Positions 35,712 through 44,550 are shown, counted from the first letter of the stretch. The stretch: 64,000 nucleotides of DNA from Bradyrhizobium sp. AUGA SZCCT0176 (GCF_018130145.1 NZ_JAFCMB010000005.1:186001-250000); one strand, 5' to 3'. Notes: generated by a model not told the origin, from the letters alone. Numbers and translations: made by a program.

Positions 35712-37148
35712 TCAGGCAGCGTGCGCCGATTTTCGCAGCAAGGCTGCCGCGATTTTGAGATCGGCCACGAAGCGCTGATACTCTTGCGCCTTGGCGTCGG
35801 CGTCCGGCAGCCGCAGCAAATAGGACGGATGCACGGTGACAAGAGCCGTCGCGCCGTCCTCGAGATCAATCAGGCGTCCGCGGCTTTTGTTGATCGGCGT
35901 GATTTTGCCGAACACGCTCTGCGCTGCGGTAGCACCCATCGCCACAACCAAGACAGGCTTGATGGCGGCGCGTTCGCGTTCGTACCATTGCCGGCAAGCC
36001 TTGATCTCAGCTGTGTTCGGCTTCTGGTGCAGGCGGATTTTCCCGCGCGGCACAAACTTGAAATGCTTCACGGCATTGGTGACGTAGACTTTTGAACGGT
36101 CGATGCCGGCCTCATCCAGTGCACGATCCAGCATTTGGCCGGCCGGTCCGACGAACGGCTTGCCCGCGAGGTCTTCCTTGTCGCCGGGCTGTTCGCCGAC
36201 CAGCATGACCTGGGCATTCTGTGGGCCTTCGCCGAACACGGTCTGGGTGGCGTCCTTCCAGAGCGGGCAGGCGCGGCAATCGGCGGCTTCTTCCCGCAGC
36301 ATTTCGATGTCGTCGGCTGCCTGTTTGCGTTTCATCGGCGGTTCCTGCCGCTTCTGCGATTTATGCGGTTCGCTCGCCGCATGCGCGATCATGGCGCTGG
36401 CGGTGCGTTCGGCACTCTCGATCAGAGGCTTAATCAACGAGGCCTCCGGCAGGTTCCGCCAATATCGCTTCGGCATTTCGGTTTGCATGGCCTTCACCTT
36501 CAGCCGGGCGGGATTGAAGATGCTGGCATAGTAACGCCGCCAGGTTTCCTCCAACCGATCTTCGGTCGGCGCCTCGGCCTTAGCTACCCCCGGCGTGATC
36601 GAAACGGCATGGCCATCCCAATGCGCGCAGACGTCAGGCGTCAGGATCGACCAGGGCATGTCGGCAAAGCGCCGGGCGAAGAACGGCGCGGCCAGCTCCA
36701 CGATATGATGCTCCGGCTCGAACCAGGCGACGAAATGCGATTTCTGCTCGCGGCCGATTTCACGGAAGCGCACAAAGGCGTGCATCTTGTGCTCGTCGCG
36801 GTGCACGGCCTTTGCCATCGCCGCGACCTCCGCCACGTCAGGATCGGTCGCAACGACAAGCAGGTCGTGGTTGCCGCGTAGCCGCCACAGCAGGCGATAG
36901 AGGATGGCAAAGCGTTCGCTATTGCGATGCAGGATCGCGGCTTTCACCAGCTCGACGAATTTGGCCGGGACGTTGAAAGTCGCATTTGGCGGGTCGGGCA
37001 GTGGGGTGGTCGATTCAAACAATTCGGGCGCGTCACCTTGCACACGCCATGTCACGTCGGCCGGGCTTACATCATTCAGCACCAGCGTCCGTGCCGCCTT
37101 ACGCCAGCCGTCAAAATCGGTTTCGCCGTCGAGGGTGATGTGGTGCAT
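35712..37148 (-). CDS. UdgX-family uracil-DNA-binding protein with DUF4130 domain
   Basis: This 478-residue protein joins two domains. Residues 1-260 (MHHITLDGETDFDGWRKAAR, then NHDLLVVATDPDVAEV) form a DUF4130-type DNA metabolism domain. Residues 290-475 are a family 4/UdgX uracil-DNA glycosylase with iron-sulfur Cys (CRACPLW and more), the active-site EQPGDKEDLAGKPFVGPAGQ, and the loop RGKIRLHQKPN, whose His in UdgX forms a covalent bond with DNA after uracil removal. The start ATG 37148 follows AGGAGGAGAGAC; the open frame upstream is repeat sequence. It lies downstream of a radical SAM gene, a known partnership, in an SOS-linked region. Confidence 0.88.
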   Translation of the reverse strand: MHHITLDGETDFDGWRKAARTLVLNDVSPADVTWRVQGDAPELFESTTPLPDPPNATFNVPAKFVELVKAAILHRNSERFAILYRLLWRLRGNHDLLVVATDPDVAEVAAMAKAVHRDEHKMHAFVRFREIGREQKSHFVAWFEPEHHIVELAAPFFARRFADMPWSILTPDVCAHWDGHAVSITPGVAKAEAPTEDRLEETWRRYYASIFNPARLKVKAMQTEMPKRYWRNLPEASLIKPLIESAERTASAMIAHAASEPHKSQKRQEPPMKRKQAADDIEMLREEAADCRACPLWKDATQTVFGEGPQNAQVMLVGEQPGDKEDLAGKPFVGPAGQMLDRALDEAGIDRSKVYVTNAVKHFKFVPRGKIRLHQKPNTAEIKACRQWYERERAAIKPVLVVAMGATAAQSVFGKITPINKSRGRLIDLEDGATALVTVHPSYLLRLPDADAKAQEYQRFVADLKIAAALLRKSAHAA

Positions 37149-37160
37149 GTCTCTCCTCCT

Positions 37161-37271
37161 CGTCATTGCCTGCGACAAACGCGAAGCGTTTGCGCAAGGG
37201 AGCGAAGCGACGAAGCAATCCATTCCTCCGCTTGTGGCGCTATGGATTGCTTCGCTTCGCTCGCAATGACG
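37161..37271. repeat. Interspersed palindromic element, family A, copy 1
   Basis: Arms CGTCATTGC (37161-37169) and GCAATGACG (37263-37271) enclose inner arms with GAAGCAATCCAT and ATGGATTGCTTC. It fills most of the 130 bases between the radical SAM stop and the UdgX start. Family A copy 2 is at 49641-49718; this one carries an extra segment near 37170-37200. Confidence 0.85.
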
Positions 37272-37278
37272 ACTGTGG

Positions 37279-38526
37279 TCAAAACCCAAACCCCAATTGC
37301 GTCGCCTTCGGCCTGAATCGTTCCGCCAGCTTCGCCCCGTCGAGCAGATGCGGCTGCGGGCGGTGATCGCTGAGAACGATGAACGGCAGCGCCTTATTCC
37401 TCGGGATGTGCAGCCGGGCGAGATCGGCCGCACGGATCGATGTGACGCGGCGCGTGGCGATGATGCGATCGACGGCCTTGCGGCCGAATCCGGGCACGCG
37501 CAGCAGGTCCTCGCGGCTGGCCCGGTTCACATCGAGCGGAAACCGGTCGCGGTGCCGCAATGCCCAGGCGAGTTTTGGATCGATATCGAGCGGCAGCATG
37601 CCGGCGGCGTCGTCGACGATCTCGCCGACGTCGAAACCATAAAACCGCATCAACCAGTCGGCCTGATAGAGCCGGTGCTCGCGGACCAGCGGAGGAGCGG
37701 CCAGCGGCAACGCGCGGCTGGCATCCGGGATCGGGCTGAAGGCGGAATAATAGACGCGTTTGAGTTTGTAGGAGCCATAGAGATTGGCGCTGGTATGGAG
37801 AATGGTTTTGTCGTCGGCCGCATCCGCGCCGATGATCATCTGCGTGCTCTGGCCGGCCGGAGCGAAGAGCGGCGGCTTTGCCTTTGTTACGGTCTTGTTG
37901 TTGTTATTGTTGTCCTGCGCTTCATCGAGCTTGAGCCGCAATCGGCCCATGGTGCGGCGGATCGCGCGCACGTCTTTTTCCGGCGCGAGTTTGGCAAGGC
38001 TGGCTTCCTCGGGCACTTCGATGTTGATGCTGAGCCGGTCGGCATATCTGCCGGCCTCGGTGATTAGCGCATCATCGGCTTCCGGAATGGTTTTCAGATG
38101 AATGTAGCCGCGGAAGTGATGCTCCTCGCGCAGTTTTCTCGCGACAGAAACGACCTGTTCCATGGTGTAGTCGGCGCTGCGGATGATGCCGGAGGAGAGA
38201 AACAGGCCTTCGATGTAATTGCGGCGATAGAAGTCGATCGTCAGCTTCACCACCTCGTCGACGGTGAAGCGCGCCCGCGGCACATTGCTGGAGGTGCGGT
38301 TGACGCAATAAAGGCAATCGTAGTTGCAGGCATTGGTGAGCAGGACTTTGAGCAGCGAGATGCAGCGGCCGTCCGGCGCGTAGGAATGGCAGATGCCCAT
38401 GCCGGGCGAGGTCGAGCCGAGGCCCTTGCCGTCGCTGGAATCCCGCTTCTCGGTGCCGCTGGAGGCGCAGGAAGCGTCGTATTTGGCGGCATCGGCCAGG
38501 ATTTCCAGCTTGCGTTGCACGTCCAT
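37279..38526 (-). CDS. Radical SAM DNA modification/repair protein, UdgX partner
   Basis: This 415-residue radical SAM protein has the cluster motif CNYDCLYC near residue 65 and a C-terminal helix-hairpin-helix DNA-binding motif (REDLLRVPGFGRKAVDRII), which makes it a putative DNA repair or modification enzyme (TIGR03916-like). Such proteins are usually encoded next to the DUF4130/UdgX protein, as here. A run of five Asn (DNNNNNKT) lies in a variable loop. ATG 38526 (MDVQRKLEIL) is chosen; the 29 codons upstream read through the promoter and LexA region. It diverges from imuA across one LexA box. Confidence 0.88.
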   Translation of the reverse strand: MDVQRKLEILADAAKYDASCASSGTEKRDSSDGKGLGSTSPGMGICHSYAPDGRCISLLKVLLTNACNYDCLYCVNRTSSNVPRARFTVDEVVKLTIDFYRRNYIEGLFLSSGIIRSADYTMEQVVSVARKLREEHHFRGYIHLKTIPEADDALITEAGRYADRLSINIEVPEEASLAKLAPEKDVRAIRRTMGRLRLKLDEAQDNNNNNKTVTKAKPPLFAPAGQSTQMIIGADAADDKTILHTSANLYGSYKLKRVYYSAFSPIPDASRALPLAAPPLVREHRLYQADWLMRFYGFDVGEIVDDAAGMLPLDIDPKLAWALRHRDRFPLDVNRASREDLLRVPGFGRKAVDRIIATRRVTSIRAADLARLHIPRNKALPFIVLSDHRPQPHLLDGAKLAERFRPKATQLGFGF

Positions 38527-38576
38527 CCTTGAATCCCTTTGATTCCGCTTATGAATCGCCTGAGTAGTAATCCCGA

Positions 38577-38605
38577 TTGACTCTGCCGGGCCTGTTAGCT
38601 TTATA
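38577..38605 (+). promoter_or_regulatory. Sigma70 promoter of imuA-imuB-dnaE2
   Basis: TTGACT at 38577-38582 and TTTATA at 38600-38605 are 17 bases apart, a near-consensus housekeeping promoter. The LexA box lies just downstream at the expected transcription start, so LexA would block RNA polymerase. Confidence 0.72.
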
Positions 38606-38607
38606 TA

Positions 38608-38622
38608 GAACATATCATGAAC
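38608..38622. promoter_or_regulatory. LexA (SOS) box, GAAC-N7-GAAC
   Basis: GAAC at 38608-38611 and GAAC at 38619-38622 are separated by seven bases; in reverse this is GTTC-N7-GTTC, the direct-repeat LexA box of alphaproteobacteria. It lies 65 bases before imuA and 82 bases before the divergent radical SAM gene. A TATATA on the minus strand just past the box could be that gene's -10 element. Confidence 0.85.
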
Positions 38623-38686
38623 AAATGAACCAGCAGCGGGTTCATTTCAAAACCAGCAATGGCCCACAATTTCCAAGGAGCGGCGC

Positions 38687-39481
38687 ATGACCGGCGCGCG
38701 CATGAGCACGCTTGCAAGTTTGCGCGGCCGCATCGAGCGCATCGAGGCGGGCGCGGATACGCATGCGCTTCACAAAGTGGCGCTCGGCCATGCCGAGGCC
38801 GATGCGACGCTGTGCGGCGGCCTTGCCCGCGCCGCGGTGCATGAAGTCTTCGCCGAAGGACATCAGGGTGCGGCGGCGACGGGATTCATCGCGGGCCTTG
38901 CGGGACGGGTGACATCGCGCCGGCCGCTGGTCTGGGTGCGGCAGGATTTTTCGGAAATCGAATCCGGCGCGCTGTCGATGAGCGGGCTCGCCGAACTCGG
39001 CCTCGATCCGCGGCTGCTGGTAACCGTGCGCGCCGCCGATGCCGACGCGGCGCTACGGACCGCCGCCGACGCGCTGGCCTGCGATGCGCTGGGCGCCGTG
39101 GTGCTGGAAGTCTGGGGCGAGCCGCGCCAGCTCGATCTCGTCGCCAGCCGCAAACTGACTTTGGCAGCGCAGGCTTCCGGCGTCACCGCATTGCTGTTGC
39201 GGCTGGCGGCGACGCCGCAGCCCTCGACCGCGGAGACAAGGTGGATCGTGCGCGCGGCGCATTCGCCGCCATCAGCACCCTGGCATGCGTGGGGCGCGCC
39301 GGTGTTCGACGCCGAGCTCGTTCGTAACCGTCATGGCCCGGTTGGGCGGTGGATCATGGAATGGAAATGTGATGAGTGCCTTTTCAGCGAACCGGCGGCG
39401 AATCCTCAGCCTCTGGCTGCCACGCCTGCCCATCGACCGCATCAAGCGGCAGCTTACGCAGGGCAGCGCAGAGCGGGTTGA
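38687..39481 (+). CDS. imuA: Mutasome protein ImuA
   Basis: This 264-residue RecA/SulA-like protein is the first gene of the damage-inducible imuA-imuB-dnaE2 cassette, which performs error-prone translesion synthesis in bacteria without PolV. The start ATG 38687 follows AAGGAG at six bases. The body (ALARAAVHEVFAEGHQGAAATGFIAGLAGR, WVRQDFSEIESG, AVVLEVWGEPRQLDLVASRKL) fits the family, and RNRHGPVGRWIMEWKCDE is the typical C-terminal block. It overlaps imuB by 110 bases in another frame, more than the few bases usual, so its last 35 residues are doubly coded. Confidence 0.9.
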   Translation: MTGARMSTLASLRGRIERIEAGADTHALHKVALGHAEADATLCGGLARAAVHEVFAEGHQGAAATGFIAGLAGRVTSRRPLVWVRQDFSEIESGALSMSGLAELGLDPRLLVTVRAADADAALRTAADALACDALGAVVLEVWGEPRQLDLVASRKLTLAAQASGVTALLLRLAATPQPSTAETRWIVRAAHSPPSAPWHAWGAPVFDAELVRNRHGPVGRWIMEWKCDECLFSEPAANPQPLAATPAHRPHQAAAYAGQRRAG

Positions 39482-41081
39482 AATCTCTTACGGCACGGGC
39501 AGTGCGCCCTCTCTCCCGCTTGCGGGGAAGGGTCGGGGTGGGGGTGTCTCCGCGAGTCATGCTGTTCGTGTGTCCCCGCAAGCGGGAGAGGTGCCAGCCC
39601 CCACCGTCGTCGTCGCCAAGCAAAACAACGCGCTGCAGATCTATGCGCTCGATGATCTCGCGGCGCGCTCCGGCCTCGAGATCGGCCTGCCGCTCGCCAA
39701 TGCCCGCGCGATCTGTCCGGAATTGACGGTGTTCGATGCCGATCCGGTTGCGGACGCCAAGACGCTTGGCGATATCGCCGACTGGTGCGATCGCTTCACG
39801 CCGCTGGTGGCGCTCGATCCCCCGCACGGGCTGTATCTCGACATCACCGGCTGCGCCCATCTGTTCGGCGGCGAGCGCGCGCTGCTGCAGACCCTGTGCG
39901 GCGCGCTGACCCGCAGAGGCTTTGTCGTCAGCGCTGATATCGCCGGCACCTCGATCTGCGCCCGTACGATGACGCGCCATGCGTCGGGGAAAATCATTGC
40001 CGATGGCGAGGAGGCCGACGCCGTCGGCCCGCTGCCGGTCTCGGCGCTCGGCGCCGATAGTGCGATCACCAGCGGCCTGCGCCGCGCCGGACTGAAAACC
40101 ATCGGCGACGTCGCCGCGCGCGCCCGCCACGAGATCACGGCGCGATTTGGCGCCGGCTTCACGACTTTGCTCGAACACTCGCTGGGGCAGGGCGATGCGC
40201 CGATCAGCCCGCGAAAACCCTTGCCGGATTACATCGTCGAAAAACGCTTTCCCGAACCTGTTGCCACCGACACCGTGATCGCGATCAACCTGTCCTCGCT
40301 CGCAGGCATGCTGGTCACCGCGATGGACAAGCAAGGCAAGGGCGCGCGGCGGTTGGAGGCGAGTTTCTTCCGCACCGACGGCGCGGTGCGCAACATTACG
40401 GTCGATACCGGTCGTCCGGTGACCAGGCCTGAGGTGATCGACCGGCTGTTTCGCGAGCGGCTCGATGCCTTGAACGATCCGCTCGATCCCGGCTTCGGCT
40501 TTGACCTGATACGCCTGTCCGCCAGCCGCACCGAAATCGTGGTGCAGCAGCAGCGCGATCTCGACGCCAATGTCCATGACAATGACGAACTGGCCGCCCT
40601 GATCGACCGCATCGCGGCGCGGATCGGGGGAAAGCGCGTCGTCGTGCATCTGCCGCAGGACACCCATATCCCGGAACGCGCGGTGCTGGCGGTATCGGCG
40701 CAGCATCATCTGGCGGCCGCGACGCAAGCCGCCTGGCCTGATCGTATCGCGAGTGAGCCGCCATTGCGGCCGCTGCGGCTGTTCGAAAGACCTGAGCCCA
40801 TCAACGTGCCGTTTGCATCCGTGCCCGACGGGCCGCCGCATCAATTTACCTGGCGGCGCGTCACCCATGCGGTGGTGCGGGTGGAAGGTCCCGAACGTAT
40901 CGCGATGGAATGGTGGAAGCAGAATGGCGAGGCGCTGACGCGGGATTATTTCCGGATCGAGGACGCGGAAGGGCTGCGGTTCTGGATCTACCGCGACGGG
41001 CTTTATGAGGGCGAACTCAAAAGCGACGAGGAGGGTGAACCCGTTCTGCCCAAATGGTTCGTGCACGGGCTGTTCGCATGA
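39372..41081 (+). CDS. imuB: Mutasome protein ImuB (Y-family polymerase-like), with an in-frame repeat insert
   Basis: This 569-residue Y-family polymerase-like adaptor connects ImuA, DnaE2 and the sliding clamp; ImuB proteins lack the polymerase acidic triad. The start ATG 39372 gives MSAFSANRRRILSLWLPRLPIDR, the normal N-terminus; the palm shows GLYLDITGCAHLFGGE and the fingers GDVAARARHEITARFG. Residues 47-73 (SLPLAGKGRGGGVSASHAVR...) do not look like ImuB: they are translated from a palindromic repeat at 39511-39590, inserted in frame between QGSAERVEIS and TVVVAKQNNAL. The stop overlaps dnaE2 (ATGA). Confidence 0.92.
   Translation: MSAFSANRRRILSLWLPRLPIDRIKRQLTQGSAERVEISYGTGSAPSLPLAGKGRGGGVSASHAVRVSPQAGEVPAPTVVVAKQNNALQIYALDDLAARSGLEIGLPLANARAICPELTVFDADPVADAKTLGDIADWCDRFTPLVALDPPHGLYLDITGCAHLFGGERALLQTLCGALTRRGFVVSADIAGTSICARTMTRHASGKIIADGEEADAVGPLPVSALGADSAITSGLRRAGLKTIGDVAARARHEITARFGAGFTTLLEHSLGQGDAPISPRKPLPDYIVEKRFPEPVATDTVIAINLSSLAGMLVTAMDKQGKGARRLEASFFRTDGAVRNITVDTGRPVTRPEVIDRLFRERLDALNDPLDPGFGFDLIRLSASRTEIVVQQQRDLDANVHDNDELAALIDRIAARIGGKRVVVHLPQDTHIPERAVLAVSAQHHLAAATQAAWPDRIASEPPLRPLRLFERPEPINVPFASVPDGPPHQFTWRRVTHAVVRVEGPERIAMEWWKQNGEALTRDYFRIEDAEGLRFWIYRDGLYEGELKSDEEGEPVLPKWFVHGLFA
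39511..39590. repeat. Palindromic element (family D) inside imuB
   Basis: A perfect 18-bp inverted repeat (39511-39528 with 39573-39590, outer CTCTCCCGC) encloses a G-rich centre. The element is read through in frame and adds about 27-30 residues to ImuB. I recall similar intergenic repeats from Bradyrhizobium genomes. Confidence 0.85.
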
Positions 41082-44000
41082 ATACGCCTGCCTATGCCGA
41101 AATCGGCATCACCACGAATTTCTCCTTCCTGCGCGGCGGATCCGATCCGCGCGCCTATGTGCAGGAGGCGAGCCGGCTTGGTATTCCCGTGATCGGGATC
41201 GCCGATCACAACACGCTGGCCGGCGTGGTGCGCGCCTGGAAGGAGCTCGACAACCCGGAACTTCTGCACAAGCCAAAGCTTCTGATCGGTTCGCGCCTCG
41301 TCTTCATGGACGGCACGCCGGATATTCTTGTCTATCCGCGCGACCGTGCCGCCTATGGCCGGCTATGCCAGCTGCTTACCCGCGGCAAGCGCGGCGGCGA
41401 TACCGAGCGGATCGCCAAGGGCGAGTGTCATCTGAAACTGGATGACCTCCTGGAATTTTCCGAAGGCCAGCTCTTGGTGCTGACGCTGCCGCATCGCTTC
41501 GACTCGGCCGGCGCCTTAAAAATCCTGGACCGCCTGAAGGATAGCCGCGCCGACGGCGTGTGGCTGGCCGCAAGCCTCCTGTACCGCGGCGACGACCGCC
41601 GCCGGCTGGCGCGGCTGCATCTGATCTCGCTGACATCAAAGGTGCCGCTGCTGGCGACCAACGAGGTGCTGTACCACGATGCCGCGCGCCGCCCGCTGCA
41701 GGACGTGCTGACCTGCATCCGCGAAAAGACGACCATCGAGGCCGTCGGCAAGCGGCTCGAGGCCAATGCGGAACGCTATCTCAAGCCGCCGCACGAAATG
41801 GCGCGGCTGTTTCGCGATCTGCCGGACGCGATTGCGGAAACCATGCGCTTTGCCGGCCGTATCAATTTCTCGCTCGACCAGCTCAAATATCAATATCCGG
41901 ACGAACCGGTGCCGCCCGGAAAAACCGCGCAGCAGCATCTGGAAGATCTGACATGGCAGGGTGTCGACCGTTATTTTGGCTACGATGCCAATGACACGCT
42001 TCGCGCCACCTTGCACAAGGAACTGGCGCTGATCGCCGAGCTAAACTACGCGCATTATTTTCTCACCGTGCACGACATCGTTCATTATGCGCGTAGCCAG
42101 AACATCCTCTGCCAGGGCAGGGGGTCGGCGGCGAATTCGGCGGTCTGCTATGTGCTCGGGATCACCTCGGTCGATCCGACCAAGGTCGATCTGTTGTTCG
42201 AGCGGTTCATTTCCAAGGAACGGCTGGAGCCGCCCGACATCGACGTCGACTTCGAGCACTCGCGACGCGAAGAGGTGATGCAATATGTCTACCGGCGCTA
42301 CGGCCGCCATCGCGCCGCGATCATTGCCACCGTCATCCATTACCGGCCGCGCAGCGCGATCCGCGATGTCGGCAAGGCGCTGGGGCTGACGGAGGACGTC
42401 ACCGCGGCGCTGGCCGATACGGTGTGGGGCAGCTGGGGCAAGGGCCTCAACGAGATGCAGGTCAGGCAGGCCGGGCTCGACCCTGCGAATACGATGATCG
42501 AGCTCGCGGTCGCGCTTGCGGCCGAACTGATCGAATTCCCCCGGCATTTGTCGCAGCATGTCGGCGGCTATGTGCTGACGCAGGATCGGCTCGATACTTA
42601 CGTGCCGATCGGCAACGCCGCGATGGACGACCGCACCTTCATCGAATGGGACAAGGACGACGTCGACGCCCTGCACATGATGAAGGTCGACGTGCTGGCG
42701 CTGGGCATGCTGACCTGCATCCGCAAATGCTTTGATCTCATCGCCGATCACAAGGGTGAGCGATACGAGTTGGCCGATATCAAATCGGAGGACGACGACG
42801 CAGTTTATCAAATGCTGCAGCGGGGTGAATCGCTCGGCGTGTTCCAGGTCGAAAGCCGCGCTCAGATGAACATGCTGCCGCGCCTGAAGCCGCGGACCTT
42901 CTACGACCTCGTCATCGAGGTCGCGATCGTGCGGCCCGGCCCGATCCAGGGCGACATGGTGCATCCCTATCTCAAGCGCCGAAAAATGCGGCCTGAGGAT
43001 ATCGAATATCCCTATCCGAAGGGCGGCAACAAGGATGAGTTGCGCAACGTGCTGCACAAGACGCTGGGCGTTCCCTTGTTCCAGGAACAGGCGATGCGTA
43101 TCGCGATCGAGGCGGCGGAATTTACCTCCGAGGAAGCCAACGGATTGCGCCGCGCCATGGCAACGTTCCGCAATCTCGGAACCATCGGCAAGTTCGAAGC
43201 CAAGATGGTCGGCAACATGATCCGCCGCGGCTACGATCCCGAGTTCGCCAATAATTGCTTCAACCAGATCAAGGGTTTTGGCTCTTACGGTTTTCCGGAA
43301 AGCCATGCCGCGAGTTTTGCGCAGCTCGTCTATGTCTCGTCATGGCTCAAGCATTACCATCCCGACGCGTTCTGCTGCGGGCTCTTGAACTCGCAGCCGA
43401 TGGGCTTTTATGCGCCTGCGCAGATCGTCGGCGACGCCCGCAAGAACGGCGTCGAGGTGCGCGGGATCGACGTGTCACGCAGCTTTGCGCAGAACACGCT
43501 GGAACAGGGCGAAGGGAAATATTGCGCCGTGCGGCTCGGGTTCCGGCAGATCGATGGTTTCAAATGGGCCGATCCGGATGAGGAGGGATTGAAGGCCCTC
43601 CAGTCGTCATTCCGGGGCGTCGCGTCAGCGACGAACCCGGAATCCATTGTACCGCATCCGCGTAGCAAGATGGATTCCGGGCTCGCGCTATGCGCGCCCC
43701 GGAATGATGGTGGGACCGACGACTGGGCCGACCGCATCATCGCCGCACGAACGCGCCGTCCCTTCTCCTCGCTGGAGGAGTTCGCCCGCGACACCGCACT
43801 TCCAAAACGCGCGCTGATCCTGCTGGCGGATGCCGATGCGTTCCGTTCGCTCGGGCTCGATCGCCGCGCCGCGCTGTGGGCGGTGCGCCGGCTGCCCGAC
43901 GATGTGCCGCTGCCGCTGTTCGAGATAGCGGTGGCGCGCGAGCAGCCGGACGAAAACGCCAAACCGCTGCCTGACATGCCGCTGCCGGAGCAGGTGGTCG

Positions 44001-44533
44001 CCGACTACCAGACCATCCGGCTGTCGCTGAAGGGCCATCCGATGGAATTTTTGCGCGCGAAGTTTTCAAAGGAGCGCATCGTGCCTTGCGAACATATCGC
44101 GCATCGCAACGACCGGCGTCATGTCCGCTGCGCCGGCGTGGTGCTGGTGCGGCAGCGTCCGGGCAGCGCCAAGGGCGTCGTCTTCATGACGCTGGAGGAT
44201 GAAACCGGGATCGCCAACATCGTGGTGTGGCCGGCGGTGATGGAAAAGTACCGCAAGGAAGTAATGGGCGCGCGCCTGATCCTGGTCGAGGGCTACATCC
44301 AGAGCAGTCCGGAACACGTGACGCATCTGGTGGCGCAGCGGCTGTTCGACCGCTCGCACGATCTGATCGGTCTGGCCAACGATGCACTCAGCCGCAAGCA
44401 TCCGGTGCCGGCGGGCCCTGCGCTGATCGAGCCGCTCAACGACGACCGCCGCGACCACCCCGAGACATCGGCGCAAAAGATCCGCCATCCGCGCAACGTC
44501 CGCATCCTGCCGCCGTCGCGGGATTTTCATTAA
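41078..44533 (+). CDS. dnaE2: Error-prone DNA polymerase DnaE2 (ImuC), with an in-frame repeat insert
   Basis: This 1151-residue C-family polymerase does SOS-induced translesion synthesis with ImuA and ImuB. The PHP domain starts YAEIGITTNFSFLRGGSDP; the catalytic palm has GRGSAANSAVCYVLG and the Asp triad region PPDIDVDFEHSRREEVMQYV; the OB fold comes near 1000-1080 (MTLEDETGIANIVVWP). The start overlaps the imuB stop (ATGA). Residues about 844-877 (SFRGVASATNPESIVPHPRSK...) are translated from a palindromic repeat at 43607-43707 and are not part of normal DnaE2; the flanks read LKALQS and DDWADRIIAART. The frame is intact, so the enzyme may still work. Confidence 0.95.
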   Translation: MNTPAYAEIGITTNFSFLRGGSDPRAYVQEASRLGIPVIGIADHNTLAGVVRAWKELDNPELLHKPKLLIGSRLVFMDGTPDILVYPRDRAAYGRLCQLLTRGKRGGDTERIAKGECHLKLDDLLEFSEGQLLVLTLPHRFDSAGALKILDRLKDSRADGVWLAASLLYRGDDRRRLARLHLISLTSKVPLLATNEVLYHDAARRPLQDVLTCIREKTTIEAVGKRLEANAERYLKPPHEMARLFRDLPDAIAETMRFAGRINFSLDQLKYQYPDEPVPPGKTAQQHLEDLTWQGVDRYFGYDANDTLRATLHKELALIAELNYAHYFLTVHDIVHYARSQNILCQGRGSAANSAVCYVLGITSVDPTKVDLLFERFISKERLEPPDIDVDFEHSRREEVMQYVYRRYGRHRAAIIATVIHYRPRSAIRDVGKALGLTEDVTAALADTVWGSWGKGLNEMQVRQAGLDPANTMIELAVALAAELIEFPRHLSQHVGGYVLTQDRLDTYVPIGNAAMDDRTFIEWDKDDVDALHMMKVDVLALGMLTCIRKCFDLIADHKGERYELADIKSEDDDAVYQMLQRGESLGVFQVESRAQMNMLPRLKPRTFYDLVIEVAIVRPGPIQGDMVHPYLKRRKMRPEDIEYPYPKGGNKDELRNVLHKTLGVPLFQEQAMRIAIEAAEFTSEEANGLRRAMATFRNLGTIGKFEAKMVGNMIRRGYDPEFANNCFNQIKGFGSYGFPESHAASFAQLVYVSSWLKHYHPDAFCCGLLNSQPMGFYAPAQIVGDARKNGVEVRGIDVSRSFAQNTLEQGEGKYCAVRLGFRQIDGFKWADPDEEGLKALQSSFRGVASATNPESIVPHPRSKMDSGLALCAPRNDGGTDDWADRIIAARTRRPFSSLEEFARDTALPKRALILLADADAFRSLGLDRRAALWAVRRLPDDVPLPLFEIAVAREQPDENAKPLPDMPLPEQVVADYQTIRLSLKGHPMEFLRAKFSKERIVPCEHIAHRNDRRHVRCAGVVLVRQRPGSAKGVVFMTLEDETGIANIVVWPAVMEKYRKEVMGARLILVEGYIQSSPEHVTHLVAQRLFDRSHDLIGLANDALSRKHPVPAGPALIEPLNDDRRDHPETSAQKIRHPRNVRILPPSRDFH
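43607..43707. repeat. Palindromic element (family C) inside dnaE2
   Basis: Nested inverted repeats: outer 13 bp (43607-43619 with 43695-43707) and inner 12 bp (43636-43647 with 43670-43681, core CCCGGAATCCAT). The element is read in frame, adds about 34 residues, and sits between the polymerase core and the C-terminal part. Confidence 0.88.
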
Positions 44534-44550
44534 GGTGCGGAGCCAAGAAC

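Noticed and set aside
39384..41066. Antisense ORF of 560 codons opposite imuB
   Set aside because: No domain features, mirror composition, and the plus strand has a complete ImuB.
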